Assembly: GCF_019219025.1 (NCBI RefSeq)
Contig: NZ_JAHUWN010000009.1
Span: forward strand, 124,001-188,000
DNA: 64,000 nt
Direction of reading: 5' to 3'
Source: Bacillus sp. sid0103
GTDB taxonomy: Bacteria > Bacillota > Bacilli > Bacillales_B > DSM-18226
Made by a program: the position numbers and the translations under genes. The notes under the pieces were generated by a model that made no database searches, was not told the DNA's origin, and worked only from the letters and a program-made list of their open reading frames with translations. The number at the start of each line of letters is the position of its first letter. The stretch's first letter is position 1. Shown here one piece after another: positions 27,205 to 37,069 of the stretch.

Positions 27205-27789
27205 CTACCGGCTCCCACAGCCATTAATCAAGAGACGATGGACTGGAGAGGCCAGTGCTACTAAATCATACTTTTCCTCGTTCATCACCCATGATGTTAC
27301 GGTTTCATCGATAGTACCGAAAATCATCTGCCGGGCAAGACGAATATCAAGGTCATTTGAAAACTCTCCTGTTTCCTTGCCTTCAATAACAATCTTATCA
27401 ATTACCTGGAGGTAACCTTTTAGAACATTATTAATTCGGAGTCGCAATTCCTTATTGGATTGCCTTAATTCAAGTTGTGTCACGATTGCCATGTGATGGT
27501 CTTCAGAAAGCATACTAAAATGAGCTTCGATCATCATTAATAACTTCTCCGCCGCCGACCCTTTTCCTGCTATCATGGTATCTATTTTTTCAATGAAACT
27601 TCCCATTTTTTCTTCAAAGAGAGAGATAAGGATGTCTTCCTTGTTTTTAAAATAAAGATAAATGGTGCCATCAGCCACTCCAGCTTGCTTAGCAATCTTT
27701 GAAACCTGGGCTTGGTGGTAGCCATTTTCCGCGATTACAACCACTGCAGCATCAATAATTTGCATGTATTTTGGTTTATTTTTTTTCAA
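27205..27789 (-). CDS. fadR: TetR-family fatty-acid degradation repressor FadR
   Basis: 194 aa. The N-terminal TetR helix-turn-helix reads YHQAQVSKIAKQAGVADGTI followed by YLYFKNKEDIL; the rest is the helical ligand domain. In B. subtilis FadR represses beta-oxidation genes and is released by long-chain acyl-CoA. The TTG start at 27789 has AGGAGGG. A near-ideal FadR operator with 13-bp arms overlaps its promoter region, indicating autoregulation. Confidence 0.93.
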   Translation of the reverse strand: MKKNKPKYMQIIDAAVVVIAENGYHQAQVSKIAKQAGVADGTIYLYFKNKEDILISLFEEKMGSFIEKIDTMIAGKGSAAEKLLMMIEAHFSMLSEDHHMAIVTQLELRQSNKELRLRINNVLKGYLQVIDKIVIEGKETGEFSNDLDIRLARQMIFGTIDETVTSWVMNEEKYDLVALASPVHRLLINGCGSR

Positions 27790-27854
27790 CTATATCCCTC
27801 CTTTGAAAGAAAAGTTCCGTTTCAGTTTTTACGGTTTACATGATTAAAAAAGAA

Positions 27855-27884
27855 AAAATATGAATGAATAATCATTCATATTTT
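27855..27884. promoter_or_regulatory. FadR operator
   Basis: Perfect inverted repeat AAAATATGAATGA-ATAA-TCATTCATATTTT with 13-bp arms. The core TGAATGAATAATCATTCA matches the known Bacillus FadR box. It starts about where transcription would begin. Confidence 0.85.
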
Positions 27885-27885
27885 A

Positions 27886-27914
27886 ATAATAGTGATTATC
27901 TTTATCTGTGTCAA
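27886..27914 (-). promoter_or_regulatory. Sigma-A promoter of fadR-fadB-etfBA
   Basis: Minus strand TTGACA, 17-bp spacer, TATTAT, directly upstream of the FadR operator. Confidence 0.75.
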
Positions 27915-27997
27915 GATATTCTCCGGACCTTTTTTCATATTCCCAGCAATGGGACAGGCTTTATATGTCAAAAAAAGAGGGAGCAATAATAGTGCCA

Positions 27998-29704
27998 TTA
28001 TGCGTGTTTTTGGCTTTCTTCTTCTAATTTTTGTTTTTCTTCTTCAACAAGCATCCTTCTTAAAATTTTCCCAACAGCGGATTTAGGCAATTCCTGTCTA
28101 AATTCATAATATCGCGGAGCCTTATAGGCGGCAAGATATTTTCTTGAAAATTGGTTCATTTCTTCTTCAGTTACCGTGGACCCTTCTTTTAAAACAATAT
28201 ATGCCTTGACGGTTTCTCCGCGATACGGATCAGGAATACCGGCAGCCACGGCTTCAACCACATCCGGATGTTCATATAATACTTCCTCTATCTCCCTTGG
28301 ATAAATGTTATATCCGCCAGCGATTATCATATCCTTTTTACGGTCAACCACATAAAAATATCCTTGTTCATCCATATAACCAAGGTCACCTGTATATAAC
28401 CATCCTTCGTGGAGGACTTCCTTTGTATCCTCTGGACGATTCCAATACCCTTTCATGATTTGAGGGCCTTTTATCACGATTTCGCCAATTTCCTTTATCG
28501 GTACCGGTTCACCCGTCTCAGGAGATACAACTTTCACTTCGGTATCTGGCCAAGGCACACCAATACTACCCTTTACACGAGGGACATCCCATAAAAAGTT
28601 AGCATGTGTGACTGGAGAGGCTTCCGTTAATCCATAGCCTTCAACAAGTTTTCCTCTCGTAATGGCTTCAAATTTTTCTTGTACTTCAACTGGAAGTGCC
28701 GCAGATCCACTAATACATGAATGAATCGACGAGAGATCATATTTTTTCAAATCTGGATAATTTAAGATTCCAATATAAATGGTTGGTGCTCCTGGAAACA
28801 ATGTTGGGCGCTGTTGTTGGATGGTTTTTAATGTTGTCTCAACATCAAATTTAGGCAATAAGATCATTTTATTGGCCTGCATCACTGATAAAATGAGCAC
28901 GGTAGTCATGCCATAGACGTGGAAAAACGGGATAATGCCGAGAACAGATTCTTCACCTGGCTTTGATTTGTAAAGCCATGACTGGCACATCTTTGTGTTA
29001 GCAATTAAATTCATATGTGTGAGCATTACGCCCTTTGGAAATCCTGTCGTCCCTCCTGTATATTGAAGGAGCGCTACATCTTCATCTGGTGTTATTTCAA
29101 CCTTTTTCACTTTTTGAGGCTTCATTGTTACAATTTCCGAAAGCAAATGTGTGCTTCCTCCATGCCTTACATTTACGACAATACCGTATTGTTTTTTCTG
29201 GATGAAAGGATAGATTAAATTTTTAGGGAATGGTAAGTAGTTCTTGATAGCGGTTACAATTACATGCTGTAACTCTGTTTGCGGAATAACTTTTGATACG
29301 CGTGGGTAGAGGATGTCGAGTGTGATGATAGCCTTTGCGCCTGAATCTTTCATCTGGTATTCAAGTTCACGTTCTGTATATAATGGGTTCGTTTGAACGA
29401 CAATTCCGCCTGCCATTAATATCGCAAAATAACTAATCACGGCCTGTGGAGTGTTAGGCAGCATAATGGCGACCCGGTCACCTTTTGAAATGCCTAGGGT
29501 TCCCTGCAGATAACCGGCGAAATTCATTACATCATCGTAAAGCTTTTTATAGGTAATATCTTTTCCCATAAAATGAATAGCCACTTTTTCCGGGTATTGT
29601 TCCGCCGATTTCACTAAGTATTGCTGAACAGGCTCTCTAGAGTATTCCAATGTGGCAGGTATTTCGTTTGGATACAGTGCCAACCACGGTTTAGTTTCAT
29701 ACAT
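27998..29704 (-). CDS. lcfA: Long-chain-fatty-acid--CoA ligase
   Basis: 568 aa ANL-family enzyme. It has the AMP-binding P-loop YTGGTTGFPKGVMLTH, YGLTEASPVT, the TGDLGYMDEQGYFYVVDRKKD motif (in segments) and the catalytic Lys in KSAVGKILRRM near the C-terminus. It activates fatty acids to acyl-CoA, the inducer of FadR and substrate of beta-oxidation. It has its own promoter (29756-29784). No FadR-type palindrome is visible at that promoter. Confidence 0.95.
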   Translation of the reverse strand: MYETKPWLALYPNEIPATLEYSREPVQQYLVKSAEQYPEKVAIHFMGKDITYKKLYDDVMNFAGYLQGTLGISKGDRVAIMLPNTPQAVISYFAILMAGGIVVQTNPLYTERELEYQMKDSGAKAIITLDILYPRVSKVIPQTELQHVIVTAIKNYLPFPKNLIYPFIQKKQYGIVVNVRHGGSTHLLSEIVTMKPQKVKKVEITPDEDVALLQYTGGTTGFPKGVMLTHMNLIANTKMCQSWLYKSKPGEESVLGIIPFFHVYGMTTVLILSVMQANKMILLPKFDVETTLKTIQQQRPTLFPGAPTIYIGILNYPDLKKYDLSSIHSCISGSAALPVEVQEKFEAITRGKLVEGYGLTEASPVTHANFLWDVPRVKGSIGVPWPDTEVKVVSPETGEPVPIKEIGEIVIKGPQIMKGYWNRPEDTKEVLHEGWLYTGDLGYMDEQGYFYVVDRKKDMIIAGGYNIYPREIEEVLYEHPDVVEAVAAGIPDPYRGETVKAYIVLKEGSTVTEEEMNQFSRKYLAAYKAPRYYEFRQELPKSAVGKILRRMLVEEEKQKLEEESQKHA

Positions 29705-29755
29705 AATATCCCCCTTTTCTATGTGTATAATTATAAAAATTCAGACTTCTCTTTT

Positions 29756-29784
29756 ATTATAGTACAGTATTTTACAATTAACAA
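29756..29784 (-). promoter_or_regulatory. Sigma-A promoter of lcfA
   Basis: Minus strand TTGTTA, 17-bp spacer, TATAAT, about 50 bp before lcfA. Confidence 0.7.
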
Positions 29785-29796
29785 TTAACGTTACAG

Positions 29797-29834
29797 TAAA
29801 AAAATCACCGCTGATGGTCTCAGCGATGATTTTC
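29797..29834 (-). terminator. Terminator closing the polX-mutS2-yshE unit
   Basis: AAAATCATCGCTGA / TCAGCGGTGATTTTTTT stem on the minus strand, immediately after the 27-aa ORF. Confidence 0.8.
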
Positions 29835-29836
29835 TT

Positions 29837-29920
29837 CTAAGCAAAAAACAACATATAGATCAAACCGATTAGCAAAAACAAGCCGCATAATCCAAGAAGT
29901 ATCTTAGCTAATGTCTCCAC
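29837..29920 (-). CDS. Putative 27-aa single-span membrane miniprotein (unlisted sORF)
   Basis: A GTG at 29920 is preceded by AAGGGGAG at 6-nt spacing, as strong as sites of neighbouring genes. It opens 27 codons ending TAG at 29837. The peptide METLAKILLGLCGLFLLIGL continues IYMLFFA, essentially one transmembrane helix. It begins 12 nt after the yshE stop and is followed at once by a terminator, so it looks like the last gene of that operon. No family is recognised. I infer a membrane miniprotein, perhaps acting with the membrane protein YshE. Confidence 0.6.
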   Translation of the reverse strand: METLAKILLGLCGLFLLIGLIYMLFFA

Positions 29921-29932
29921 TTTTTTCTCCCC

Positions 29933-30340
29933 TTACGTTATACCTGCACCAATGACAATCGATAAACCAATTGAGATCACCATCGAAATCAACCCAACAG
30001 CACGGTTATCATTTTGAATTTCTTCGTCAATTTTAAATTTGGGTGTTAAAAATTCAAAGATAAAATACCCTACTAATAATAGTAAAAATCCATAAATCCC
30101 CCAACCAACCATGGAAAGCAGCGAATTGTTCTGCTCAATCGTACAGCGAAAGATATTGGCCACGCCAAATATTTTTCCTCCAGTAGCCATCGCCACAGCC
30201 ACATTGCCTTTTTTGATTTCTTCCCAATTTTTATATCTGGTCACCATTTCAAAGATCGCTAAAAAGACCACCAAACATAAAATGACAACACTATAATAAG
30301 CTGCTATTTGAATATATTCGTTCTCCCAAAACTGGTCCAT
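29933..30340 (-). CDS. yshE: DUF350 membrane protein YshE
   Basis: 135 aa with four predicted membrane helices (about 10-32, 45-62, 75-97, 112-133) and the DUF350 pattern GNVAVAMATGGKIFGVANIF. The family function is unknown. I chose ATG 30340 with GGGGAG at 8 nt; the longer frame starts inside the mutS2 3' end. It follows mutS2 by 19 nt as in B. subtilis and is followed by the 27-aa ORF. Confidence 0.8.
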   Translation of the reverse strand: MDQFWENEYIQIAAYYSVVILCLVVFLAIFEMVTRYKNWEEIKKGNVAVAMATGGKIFGVANIFRCTIEQNNSLLSMVGWGIYGFLLLLVGYFIFEFLTPKFKIDEEIQNDNRAVGLISMVISIGLSIVIGAGIT

Positions 30341-30359
30341 TGTCAAAACTCCCCGGACA

Positions 30360-32717
30360 TTATTTAAACTCAACGATGGTTACGCCTGATCCGCCTTCCC
30401 CAGCTTCTCCAAAGCGGATTTTTTTGACAGATCGATGGTTTCTTAAGTATTCCTGTACTCCCTGTCTTAACGCGCCAGTGCCTTTTCCATGGATAATCGA
30501 TACACGTGGATAACTAGAAAGCAGCGCATCATCAATATATTTTTCCACCTTAAGGAGAGCATCTTCGTACCTCTCCCCGCGAAGGTCTAACTCCAGTTTA
30601 ACATATGAATCCCGGCCTTTTACAATCGCCATCGGCTTTGTTTCAACTTGTTTCGGGGTACTCATATATTCCATATCTTTTTCTTTTACTTTCATTTTGA
30701 GAATTCCGATTTGAACCTGCCATTCACCCGAAGAAACTTTTGCAACAAGCGTGCCTTTTTGGTCAAAAGTAAGTACCTTTACCTCATCGCCAGGCATATA
30801 GGTATGTTTCTTTATTTTTTTATTCGCAAGTTTAGCGGATTTTGGTATTTCAGGTGCGGCTTCTTCAAGGCGACGTTTTGCTTCAATTAATTCATGTTCC
30901 TTAATATCTGCATGCTTTTCCGTCCGCATTTTGCGAAGATCACGGATTACCTTCTCGGCTTCACTCTTTGCCTCATCCACAATTTCTCCGGCTTTTTCTG
31001 CCGCCTTTTCCAACATGGAGTCTTTTTTCTCGTAGAATTCCATTAGTTGTTTTTGCAAGTCTTGATGGAGTTTCTCAGCAGATTTTAAATAATCGCGAGC
31101 TTCCTCTCGCTCTTTTTCTGCCAGTCGTTTACTGTCTTCCAAGGAAGAAATCATTTTATCAATTTGGTTCGTATCTTCACTTACATGGGAACGTGCAGCC
31201 TGAATGACCCAATCATTTAAGCCGAGACGTTTGGAAATTTCAAATGCATTACTGCGGCCTGGTACTCCTAATAACAATTTATAAGTTGGGCTTAAGGTTT
31301 CGACATCAAACTCGACGCTGGCATTTAACACACCCTCACGGTTATACCCATAAGCTTTTAATTCAGGATAATGAGTCGTTGCAATGACTCGTGCACCCCG
31401 CTTGTGAACCTCATCCAAAATGGAAATAGCCAAGGCTGCCCCTTCTTGCGGATCCGTCCCTGCACCCAACTCATCAAATAATACAAGGCTATTAAAATCA
31501 ACTCTATTTAAGATATCAACAATATTAACCATATGAGATGAAAAGGTACTTAAGCTTTGTTCGATGGATTGTTCATCGCCGATATCTGCATAGACAGCAT
31601 CAAAGACAGCTAACTCTGATCCGTCCAGTGCTGGAACCTGCAAACCCGCTTGGGCCATTAATGTACACAGGCCTAGTGTTTTTAAGGTGACTGTTTTTCC
31701 ACCTGTATTCGGACCAGTAATGACAATCGTTGTATAGTCTTTTCCTAGCATGATATCGTTGGCCACGACTTCTTCAATTGGAATAAGAGGATGTCTTGCC
31801 TTATATAACACAATTCTTCCTTCATTATTCATGATCGGCATGGATGCTTTTATGCGTTTCCCATATCTTGCTTTTGCAAAAATAAAATCTAAATTAGCAA
31901 GGACTTCGACGATTACCTTGAGTTCACTATCGTGCTCCGCCGCTGCTGCGGATAATTCTGTCAGAATCCTGTCGATCTCCAGTTGTTCCTTCACACGAAT
32001 ATCCTGGAGTTGATTATTTAATTGAACAATGACTTGCGGTTCAATAAAAAGTGTTTGTCCTGAGGCACTTTGATCATGAATAATCCCGCCATAGTGACCG
32101 CGATACTCCTGTTTAACAGGAATCACAAAGCGGTCATTACGAATTGTCACGATAGCGTCTGAAAGCATTTTACTTGCATTTGATGAACGAATCATGCTTT
32201 CAAGTTTTTCCCGAATCCGCGATTCATTTGACCTCAATTGTTGCCTTAATGACCGCAGCAAATCACTTGCACTATCTAATACCTCTCCGTTATCGTCGAT
32301 CGCGTGTTTAATCGAATGCTCAAGGTTTGTGAGCGGAATAATTCGCTCTGCTTGTTCAGACAAAATGGGAATTTCGGTTCTTTCATCGGCAAACTCCTCG
32401 ATAAATCGTTTCATTTGCCGGCTTGCATGGATGGTACTGGCGATCTGAATAAGTTCATACGGGCTTAACACCCCGCCAATAACAGAGCGTTTAATGTGAG
32501 CGCTGATATCATGGACACCTGAAAGTGGAACATTTCCTTTCACACGATACACCGTGGATGCTTCATCTGTTTCTGCTTGGAGTTTAACTACCTCCTCAAA
32601 GTCAGTAGAAGGCACTAATTCCTGAATTTTTCTTCTCCCAAGGGATGAAGCAGCATGTTCTAGCAACTGCTCTTTTACTTTCGTGAATTCTAATACTTTT
32701 AAAGCTTTTTCATGCAT
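30360..32717 (-). CDS. mutS2: Endonuclease MutS2
   Basis: 785 aa. It lacks the mismatch-recognition domains of MutS. It has the lever/clamp region, an ABC ATPase with Walker [17 protein letters not shown] and signature LSTFSSHM, a coiled coil (about 515-620), and a C-terminal Smr nuclease domain with [12 protein letters not shown] and [11 protein letters not shown]. In B. subtilis MutS2 acts on recombination intermediates and collided ribosomes. It follows polX by 12 nt. Confidence 0.96.
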   Translation of the reverse strand: MHEKALKVLEFTKVKEQLLEHAASSLGRRKIQELVPSTDFEEVVKLQAETDEASTVYRVKGNVPLSGVHDISAHIKRSVIGGVLSPYELIQIASTIHASRQMKRFIEEFADERTEIPILSEQAERIIPLTNLEHSIKHAIDDNGEVLDSASDLLRSLRQQLRSNESRIREKLESMIRSSNASKMLSDAIVTIRNDRFVIPVKQEYRGHYGGIIHDQSASGQTLFIEPQVIVQLNNQLQDIRVKEQLEIDRILTELSAAAAEHDSELKVIVEVLANLDFIFAKARYGKRIKASMPIMNNEGRIVLYKARHPLIPIEEVVANDIMLGKDYTTIVITGPNTGGKTVTLKTLGLCTLMAQAGLQVPALDGSELAVFDAVYADIGDEQSIEQSLSTFSSHMVNIVDILNRVDFNSLVLFDELGAGTDPQEGAALAISILDEVHKRGARVIATTHYPELKAYGYNREGVLNASVEFDVETLSPTYKLLLGVPGRSNAFEISKRLGLNDWVIQAARSHVSEDTNQIDKMISSLEDSKRLAEKEREEARDYLKSAEKLHQDLQKQLMEFYEKKDSMLEKAAEKAGEIVDEAKSEAEKVIRDLRKMRTEKHADIKEHELIEAKRRLEEAAPEIPKSAKLANKKIKKHTYMPGDEVKVLTFDQKGTLVAKVSSGEWQVQIGILKMKVKEKDMEYMSTPKQVETKPMAIVKGRDSYVKLELDLRGERYEDALLKVEKYIDDALLSSYPRVSIIHGKGTGALRQGVQEYLRNHRSVKKIRFGEAGEGGSGVTIVEFK

Positions 32718-32729
32718 GGAGATAACCTC

Positions 32730-34448
32730 CTATCCTCGATTATGTAAAAATTCTAGCAGTTCATGTTTATCTAGGGCATTTAGCACAGATGATTTTTTGA
32801 TCCAGCCCTTTTTGGCTGCGGAAACACCGATTTCCATATGCTTTAAAGTATCCATTTTATGAGCATCTGTATTGATGAGAATTTTGACCCCCTCGTCCTG
32901 TGCTCTTCGTAAATATTCTGCTGCTAGATCAAGCCTGTTTGGATTTGCATTTAGTTCTAATGCCGTATTGGTTTCTTTTGCAAGTTGGATCAGTAAATCG
33001 ATGTCGACATCGTATCCTTCGCGCCGGCCTATTTTCCGACCAGTTGGATGGGCAATTAAATCCACATGGGCATTTGTTAAAGCTGTCTTAAGCCGCTCCA
33101 TAATTTTTTCCCGTGATTGGGAAAATGCTGAATGAATGGAAGCAATAACAAAATCCATGTCAGCTAGTAACTCATCGTCATAGTCCAAGCTGCCATCTGG
33201 GAGAATATCCATCTCGACACCCGCTAGAATAAGAAAATCATCGTATTTTTCATTTAGTCTTTTTATTTCTTCTCTTTGTAATAATAGTCTTTCACGTGTT
33301 AGACCATTAGCCACTTTTAAATACTGGGAATGGTCCGTAATCGCCATATACTGATAGCCTCTTGCCCGGCATGCCTCAGCCATTTGTTCAATTGAATGGG
33401 CACCGTCACTCCAGGTGGAATGCATATGAAGATCACCCTTGATATCTATTAACTCTATTAATTCCTCAGCGGAGGTGAATGTCTCTACTTCCTTCCCGTC
33501 CTCTCTTATTTCCGGAGGAATGAAGGGAAGATCGAAATGCTTGAAAAATTCTTCCTCCGAAGAGAAAGTAAGAATTTCCCCTGTTTCAATGATTTCCACA
33601 CCATACTCACTGATCTTTTCACCACGTTCTTTCGCGAGTTGCCTCATCCGAACATTATGTTCTTTTGATCCGGTAAAATGGTGCAGGGTTGTGATAAATT
33701 CTTCTGGTTTAACGAGACGGAAATCAACCGAAATATCAAAATCATAGGCAAAAACTAAGGATACCTTTGTCTCACCAGCACCAATTACTTCTTTAATGTT
33801 TGGTAATTGTAATAGCTGTTCCCTTACTAGTTCAGGCTGATTGGTTGCAAGGATAAAATCAAGATCCTTTATCGTTTCTCTCATTCTCCGTAAGCTGCCA
33901 GCACGTGAAAACCGCTGAATATCCCGAAAATCCGCAAGCGTTGCTTCAATCTGCTCTGCAATTGGCAGCATATAAGCTAACGGAAGCCGTTCTGGCCGTG
34001 TACCCACATTAGCAATTGAACTGAGGATTTTTTCCTCTGTTTTCTTACCAAAACCTGCGAGTGCTTGAACCTTACCTGCTTCACATGCTGCTTTTAAACT
34101 GGTAACATCAACAACCTGTAACTGTTTATAGAGTTTGGCAATTTTCTTACCGCCAAGTCCAGGGAGCTGTAATAATGGGATCAGTCCGCTGGGAACCTCC
34201 GCCTTTAACTCGGTCAATACTGAGGAAGTTCCGTCTTTTATGTATTCATCTATGACAGCAGCCGTGCCTTTACCGATTCCAGAAATCGTTGTAAAGTCTT
34301 CAATCTCTGTTAGGTCGCGTTCATCGGTTTCCAAGGCATTGGCAGCTTTTCGAAAAGCGGAAACCTTAAAAGGGTTTTCTCCCTTTAACTCCATATAAAT
34401 CGCGATGGTTTCTAATAATCGTAATAAATCTTTTTTCGTTACTTCCAT
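32730..34448 (-). CDS. polX: DNA polymerase X family protein
   Basis: 572 aa. The N-terminal 8-kDa-like domain has HhH motifs (TISGIGKGTAAVID; LPGLGGKKIAKLY). The pol beta palm has AGSLRRMRETIKDLD with metal aspartates and DFDISVDF. A C-terminal PHP domain has GDLHMHSTWSDGA, AITDHS, DLIAHPTGR and NTDAHK. PolX fills gaps in base-excision repair and the PHP domain gives 3'-5' exonuclease activity. It is followed by mutS2, a conserved repair pair. Confidence 0.95.
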   Translation of the reverse strand: MEVTKKDLLRLLETIAIYMELKGENPFKVSAFRKAANALETDERDLTEIEDFTTISGIGKGTAAVIDEYIKDGTSSVLTELKAEVPSGLIPLLQLPGLGGKKIAKLYKQLQVVDVTSLKAACEAGKVQALAGFGKKTEEKILSSIANVGTRPERLPLAYMLPIAEQIEATLADFRDIQRFSRAGSLRRMRETIKDLDFILATNQPELVREQLLQLPNIKEVIGAGETKVSLVFAYDFDISVDFRLVKPEEFITTLHHFTGSKEHNVRMRQLAKERGEKISEYGVEIIETGEILTFSSEEEFFKHFDLPFIPPEIREDGKEVETFTSAEELIELIDIKGDLHMHSTWSDGAHSIEQMAEACRARGYQYMAITDHSQYLKVANGLTRERLLLQREEIKRLNEKYDDFLILAGVEMDILPDGSLDYDDELLADMDFVIASIHSAFSQSREKIMERLKTALTNAHVDLIAHPTGRKIGRREGYDVDIDLLIQLAKETNTALELNANPNRLDLAAEYLRRAQDEGVKILINTDAHKMDTLKHMEIGVSAAKKGWIKKSSVLNALDKHELLEFLHNRG

Positions 34449-34522
34449 TAATAAGTCACCTACCTACTGTTTAGCATTTTCAATTTATCCTACTTTAAGG
34501 CATGAATAGAAAAACTTCTCTG

Positions 34523-35077
34523 CTACAGAGAAGTTAAAGCAGCTGAATATTCAATCCACAAACTTTTAATTTGTTGTGAAAGGATAGGAGTGTGATTCAC
34601 AATTGCTTTTGACAAAATGGAATGATCCAAAGCATTTTGCATAAATTCAATTGGTACAAGGGCTGAAATATATAATAAAATAAAGATAACCAAATACACT
34701 TCAACGAAACCTAGAATTCCTCCTGCCCAAACATTAAGCTGCCGGATGACCGGCAAATGGGCAACAAAATCAAGCATGGAACCAATAATTTGTAATAACA
34801 CTTTTACCGCAAAAAAGATAATGACAAAGGCAATTGCACGGTAGAAGGCGGTTTCCATATTACTGCTTTCAGTAAGTATTTTTAATGATGTCACATTTCC
34901 AAAGTTCGGATATGGAATCCATAGAGTTAATTTTGGAGCCAACTGTTCGTAGTATGAATTTGCTGCCACATATGCAATAATAAAACCTATTAAATGAACA
35001 ATTTGCAGAATAAAGCCTCTTTTAAGGCCTACAAAGAATCCAATAATTAAAAAAATAATAATTGCTAAATCCAACAT
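34523..35077 (-). CDS. yshB: CvpA-family membrane protein YshB
   Basis: 184 aa with four predicted membrane helices and the CvpA pattern GFFVGLKRGFILQIVHLIGF and WAGGILGFVEVYLVIFILL. CvpA homologues affect envelope homeostasis or colicin production in enterobacteria; the role in Bacillus is unknown. It follows zapA by 5 nt. Confidence 0.8.
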   Translation of the reverse strand: MLDLAIIIFLIIGFFVGLKRGFILQIVHLIGFIIAYVAANSYYEQLAPKLTLWIPYPNFGNVTSLKILTESSNMETAFYRAIAFVIIFFAVKVLLQIIGSMLDFVAHLPVIRQLNVWAGGILGFVEVYLVIFILLYISALVPIEFMQNALDHSILSKAIVNHTPILSQQIKSLWIEYSAALTSL

Positions 35078-35082
35078 GATAT

Positions 35083-35343
35083 TTAGTCCTTTTCCTTTAG
35101 TATTTCTGTTTGAAGTCGATCTAAATGGTCTTTCATTTTAAGATAATCATTGACTGCATTTACAGCTGTTAAAACGGCGAGTTTAGTTGCGTCTAAATTT
35201 GGATTCTTAAAACTGATTTCGCGCATTTTATTGTCAACTAATGAAGCCACATGCCGGATGTGACTTGGACTTTCGGAACCCATAATAACGTATTGCTGTC
35301 CGTAAATATCTACGGTTGTTCTATTTTTTTGATTATTCGACAA
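35083..35343 (-). CDS. zapA: Cell division protein ZapA
   Basis: 86 aa. ZapA pattern NRTTVDIYGQQYVIMGSES, HIRHVASLVDNKMREI and LAVLTAVNAVNDYLK, followed by a short coiled coil. It crosslinks FtsZ protofilaments at the division site. I chose TTG 35343 (giving MSNNQKNRT) because GGAGG lies 7 nt upstream; ATG 35349 would be only 1 nt from the site. It is divergent from rnhC. Confidence 0.9.
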   Translation of the reverse strand: MSNNQKNRTTVDIYGQQYVIMGSESPSHIRHVASLVDNKMREISFKNPNLDATKLAVLTAVNAVNDYLKMKDHLDRLQTEILKEKD

Positions 35344-35451
35344 CGTCATGCCTCCATTCAGAGAATCCTACTCTATATCATAACATGAACCGTTATCTGT
35401 GGAAAAGTTAAAGCGTATTTTATATTAATTTAGAAATGTGGTGGTTGTAGT

Positions 35452-36402
35452 ATGGGAAATGTTGTATTGAATCTGGAAATGAATAAAATAATGGAAATGA
35501 GGGGCTACTACGGGAAAAATTTAATAGATAAAAACATTCCAGGAAGTGTGTTTGCCGCGAAAACGTCAGCCTGTATGATCACAGCTTATAAATCAGGCAA
35601 AGTATTATTTCAAGGGAACGATAGTGAAAGAGAGGCCAGTAAATGGGGCAGTGCAACCGTGTCCCCGAACAAGCATGCCTCTTCTTCTAAACCGAAGTCA
35701 ACAGCAAAAGGCGATCTGCCTATTGGCATTAGTCAAATGTCAGTAATTGGTTCAGATGAAGTCGGTACGGGAGACTTTTTTGGACCGATTACGGTCGTAG
35801 CAGCTTACGTAAAAAAAGAGAATATTCCTTTGTTGAAAGAATTAGGGGTCCGGGATTCGAAGGATTTAAACGATGAAAAGATTATTGCGATTGCAAAGGT
35901 CATTAAAGATATTATTCCCTTCAGTTTGATGACATTAAAAAACGAAAAGTATAATCAGGTCCAACAATCAGGAATGTCGCAAGGAAAAATGAAAGCTATC
36001 TTACATAACCAAGCCATCTTAAATGTTTTAGACAAAATTGCTCCTGAGAAACCGGAAGCGATTCTTATCGATCAGTTTGTTCAAGGCAGCACCTATTTTC
36101 AGCATATTAAAGGCCAAAAAGCGGTGGCCAAGGAAAATGTTTATTTTAGTACGAAAGCAGAAGGCATTCATTTGGCAGTTGCTGCAGCAAGTATTCTTGC
36201 CCGATATGCCTTTATCCAATATATAGATAAACTAAGCGAGTCTGCCGGATTTAAGATTCCAAAAGGTGCCGGGGCACAGGTAGACGTGGCTGCAGCAAAG
36301 CTGATCATGAGCAAAGGACGTGACATCCTTCCGTCTTTTGTAAAGCTCCATTTTGCCAATACCGACAAAGCAATGGCCCTTGTTAATAAAAAACGAAATT
36401 GA
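35452..36402 (+). CDS. rnhC: Ribonuclease HIII
   Basis: 316 aa. The N-terminal TBP-like substrate-binding domain (KTSACMITAYKSGKVLFQG) is followed by the RNase HII/III nuclease with SDEVGTGDFFGPITV, RDSKDL, and an Asp in AILIDQF. It removes RNA from RNA:DNA hybrids and R-loops. The ATG at 35452 has only a weak GTGGTGG site. It is divergent from zapA as in B. subtilis. Confidence 0.95.
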   Translation: MGNVVLNLEMNKIMEMRGYYGKNLIDKNIPGSVFAAKTSACMITAYKSGKVLFQGNDSEREASKWGSATVSPNKHASSSKPKSTAKGDLPIGISQMSVIGSDEVGTGDFFGPITVVAAYVKKENIPLLKELGVRDSKDLNDEKIIAIAKVIKDIIPFSLMTLKNEKYNQVQQSGMSQGKMKAILHNQAILNVLDKIAPEKPEAILIDQFVQGSTYFQHIKGQKAVAKENVYFSTKAEGIHLAVAAASILARYAFIQYIDKLSESAGFKIPKGAGAQVDVAAAKLIMSKGRDILPSFVKLHFANTDKAMALVNKKRN

Positions 36403-36463
36403 AAGGTTTTTTTGGGCTTTTGCGAATAGATATATATAAACAATGTTTGGAGGGGTTTTCTGA

Positions 36464-36754
36464 GTGGCCAATCGACTAAGTGAAGAAGAGATTACTACCG
36501 CAGTTGCCGGATTAACAGGCTGGAAATTGGACGGAAAATTTATTGTGAAAAAGTACCGCTTTCGTGAGTTTTTACAGGGCGTGGCGTTCGTAAATGTCAT
36601 TGCCCAGCTTTCAGAGGAAAAAAATCATCACCCCTTCATTGCGATTGACTATAAACTAGTGACACTTAGACTAACCTCGTGGAACGCCGGAGGATTAACC
36701 GATTTAGATATCACATTAGCGAAGAACTATGACTCCATCTATGAAAAAATATAA
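36464..36754 (+). CDS. Pterin-4a-carbinolamine dehydratase family protein
   Basis: 96 aa. PCD/DCoH pattern: GWKLDGKFIVKKYRF, then EEKNHHPFIAIDYKLVTLRL with the catalytic HHP, and TSWNAGGLTDLDITLAK. These enzymes dehydrate 4a-hydroxytetrahydropterin. No aromatic amino-acid hydroxylase is seen in the window, so the partner is unknown. The GTG start at 36464 has TTGGAGGGG upstream. It lies 61 nt after rnhC and ends at a terminator, so the two may be cotranscribed. Confidence 0.88.
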   Translation: MANRLSEEEITTAVAGLTGWKLDGKFIVKKYRFREFLQGVAFVNVIAQLSEEKNHHPFIAIDYKLVTLRLTSWNAGGLTDLDITLAKNYDSIYEKI

Positions 36755-36768
36755 AAGTGATTGAAAAT

Positions 36769-36806
36769 GAAAGAGGATGTCGCAGTTATCGACATCCTCT
36801 TTTTGA
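36769..36806 (+). terminator. Terminator after rnhC-pterin dehydratase
   Basis: AAAGAGGATGTCG / CGACATCCTCTTT with a 7-nt loop and TTTTT. Confidence 0.9.
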
Positions 36807-36961
36807 ATTTTAATAGTAAATAGGCAAGATTTATCGAAAAAATCGACTATGTTCTTAAAAAATAGAAATTGGTGTCATTGAAAGAATTAATTACACGCAA
36901 GGACAAGTACTTTGAACTAACCATCTAGTAATTAATCATACGTGAAGCGGATATAAGACTG

Positions 36962-37057
36962 TTTATTTGCGAATAAATCGTGCGGATTCGACGGTTTTAT
37001 TTGCGCATTAAACGCTTTTATTTGCGGATTAAACGCTTTTATTTGCGGATTGAATTT
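36962..37057. repeat. Short tandem array (TTTTATTTGCGSATTAAACGC, 21-bp period)
   Basis: Units start at 36995, 37016 and 37037, with a diverged partial unit from 36962. It fills the 3' side of the NERD gene. The rest of the 36755-37069 gap (36807-36961) holds nothing I can identify. Confidence 0.85.
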
Positions 37058-37069
37058 TGAGGCATAATT

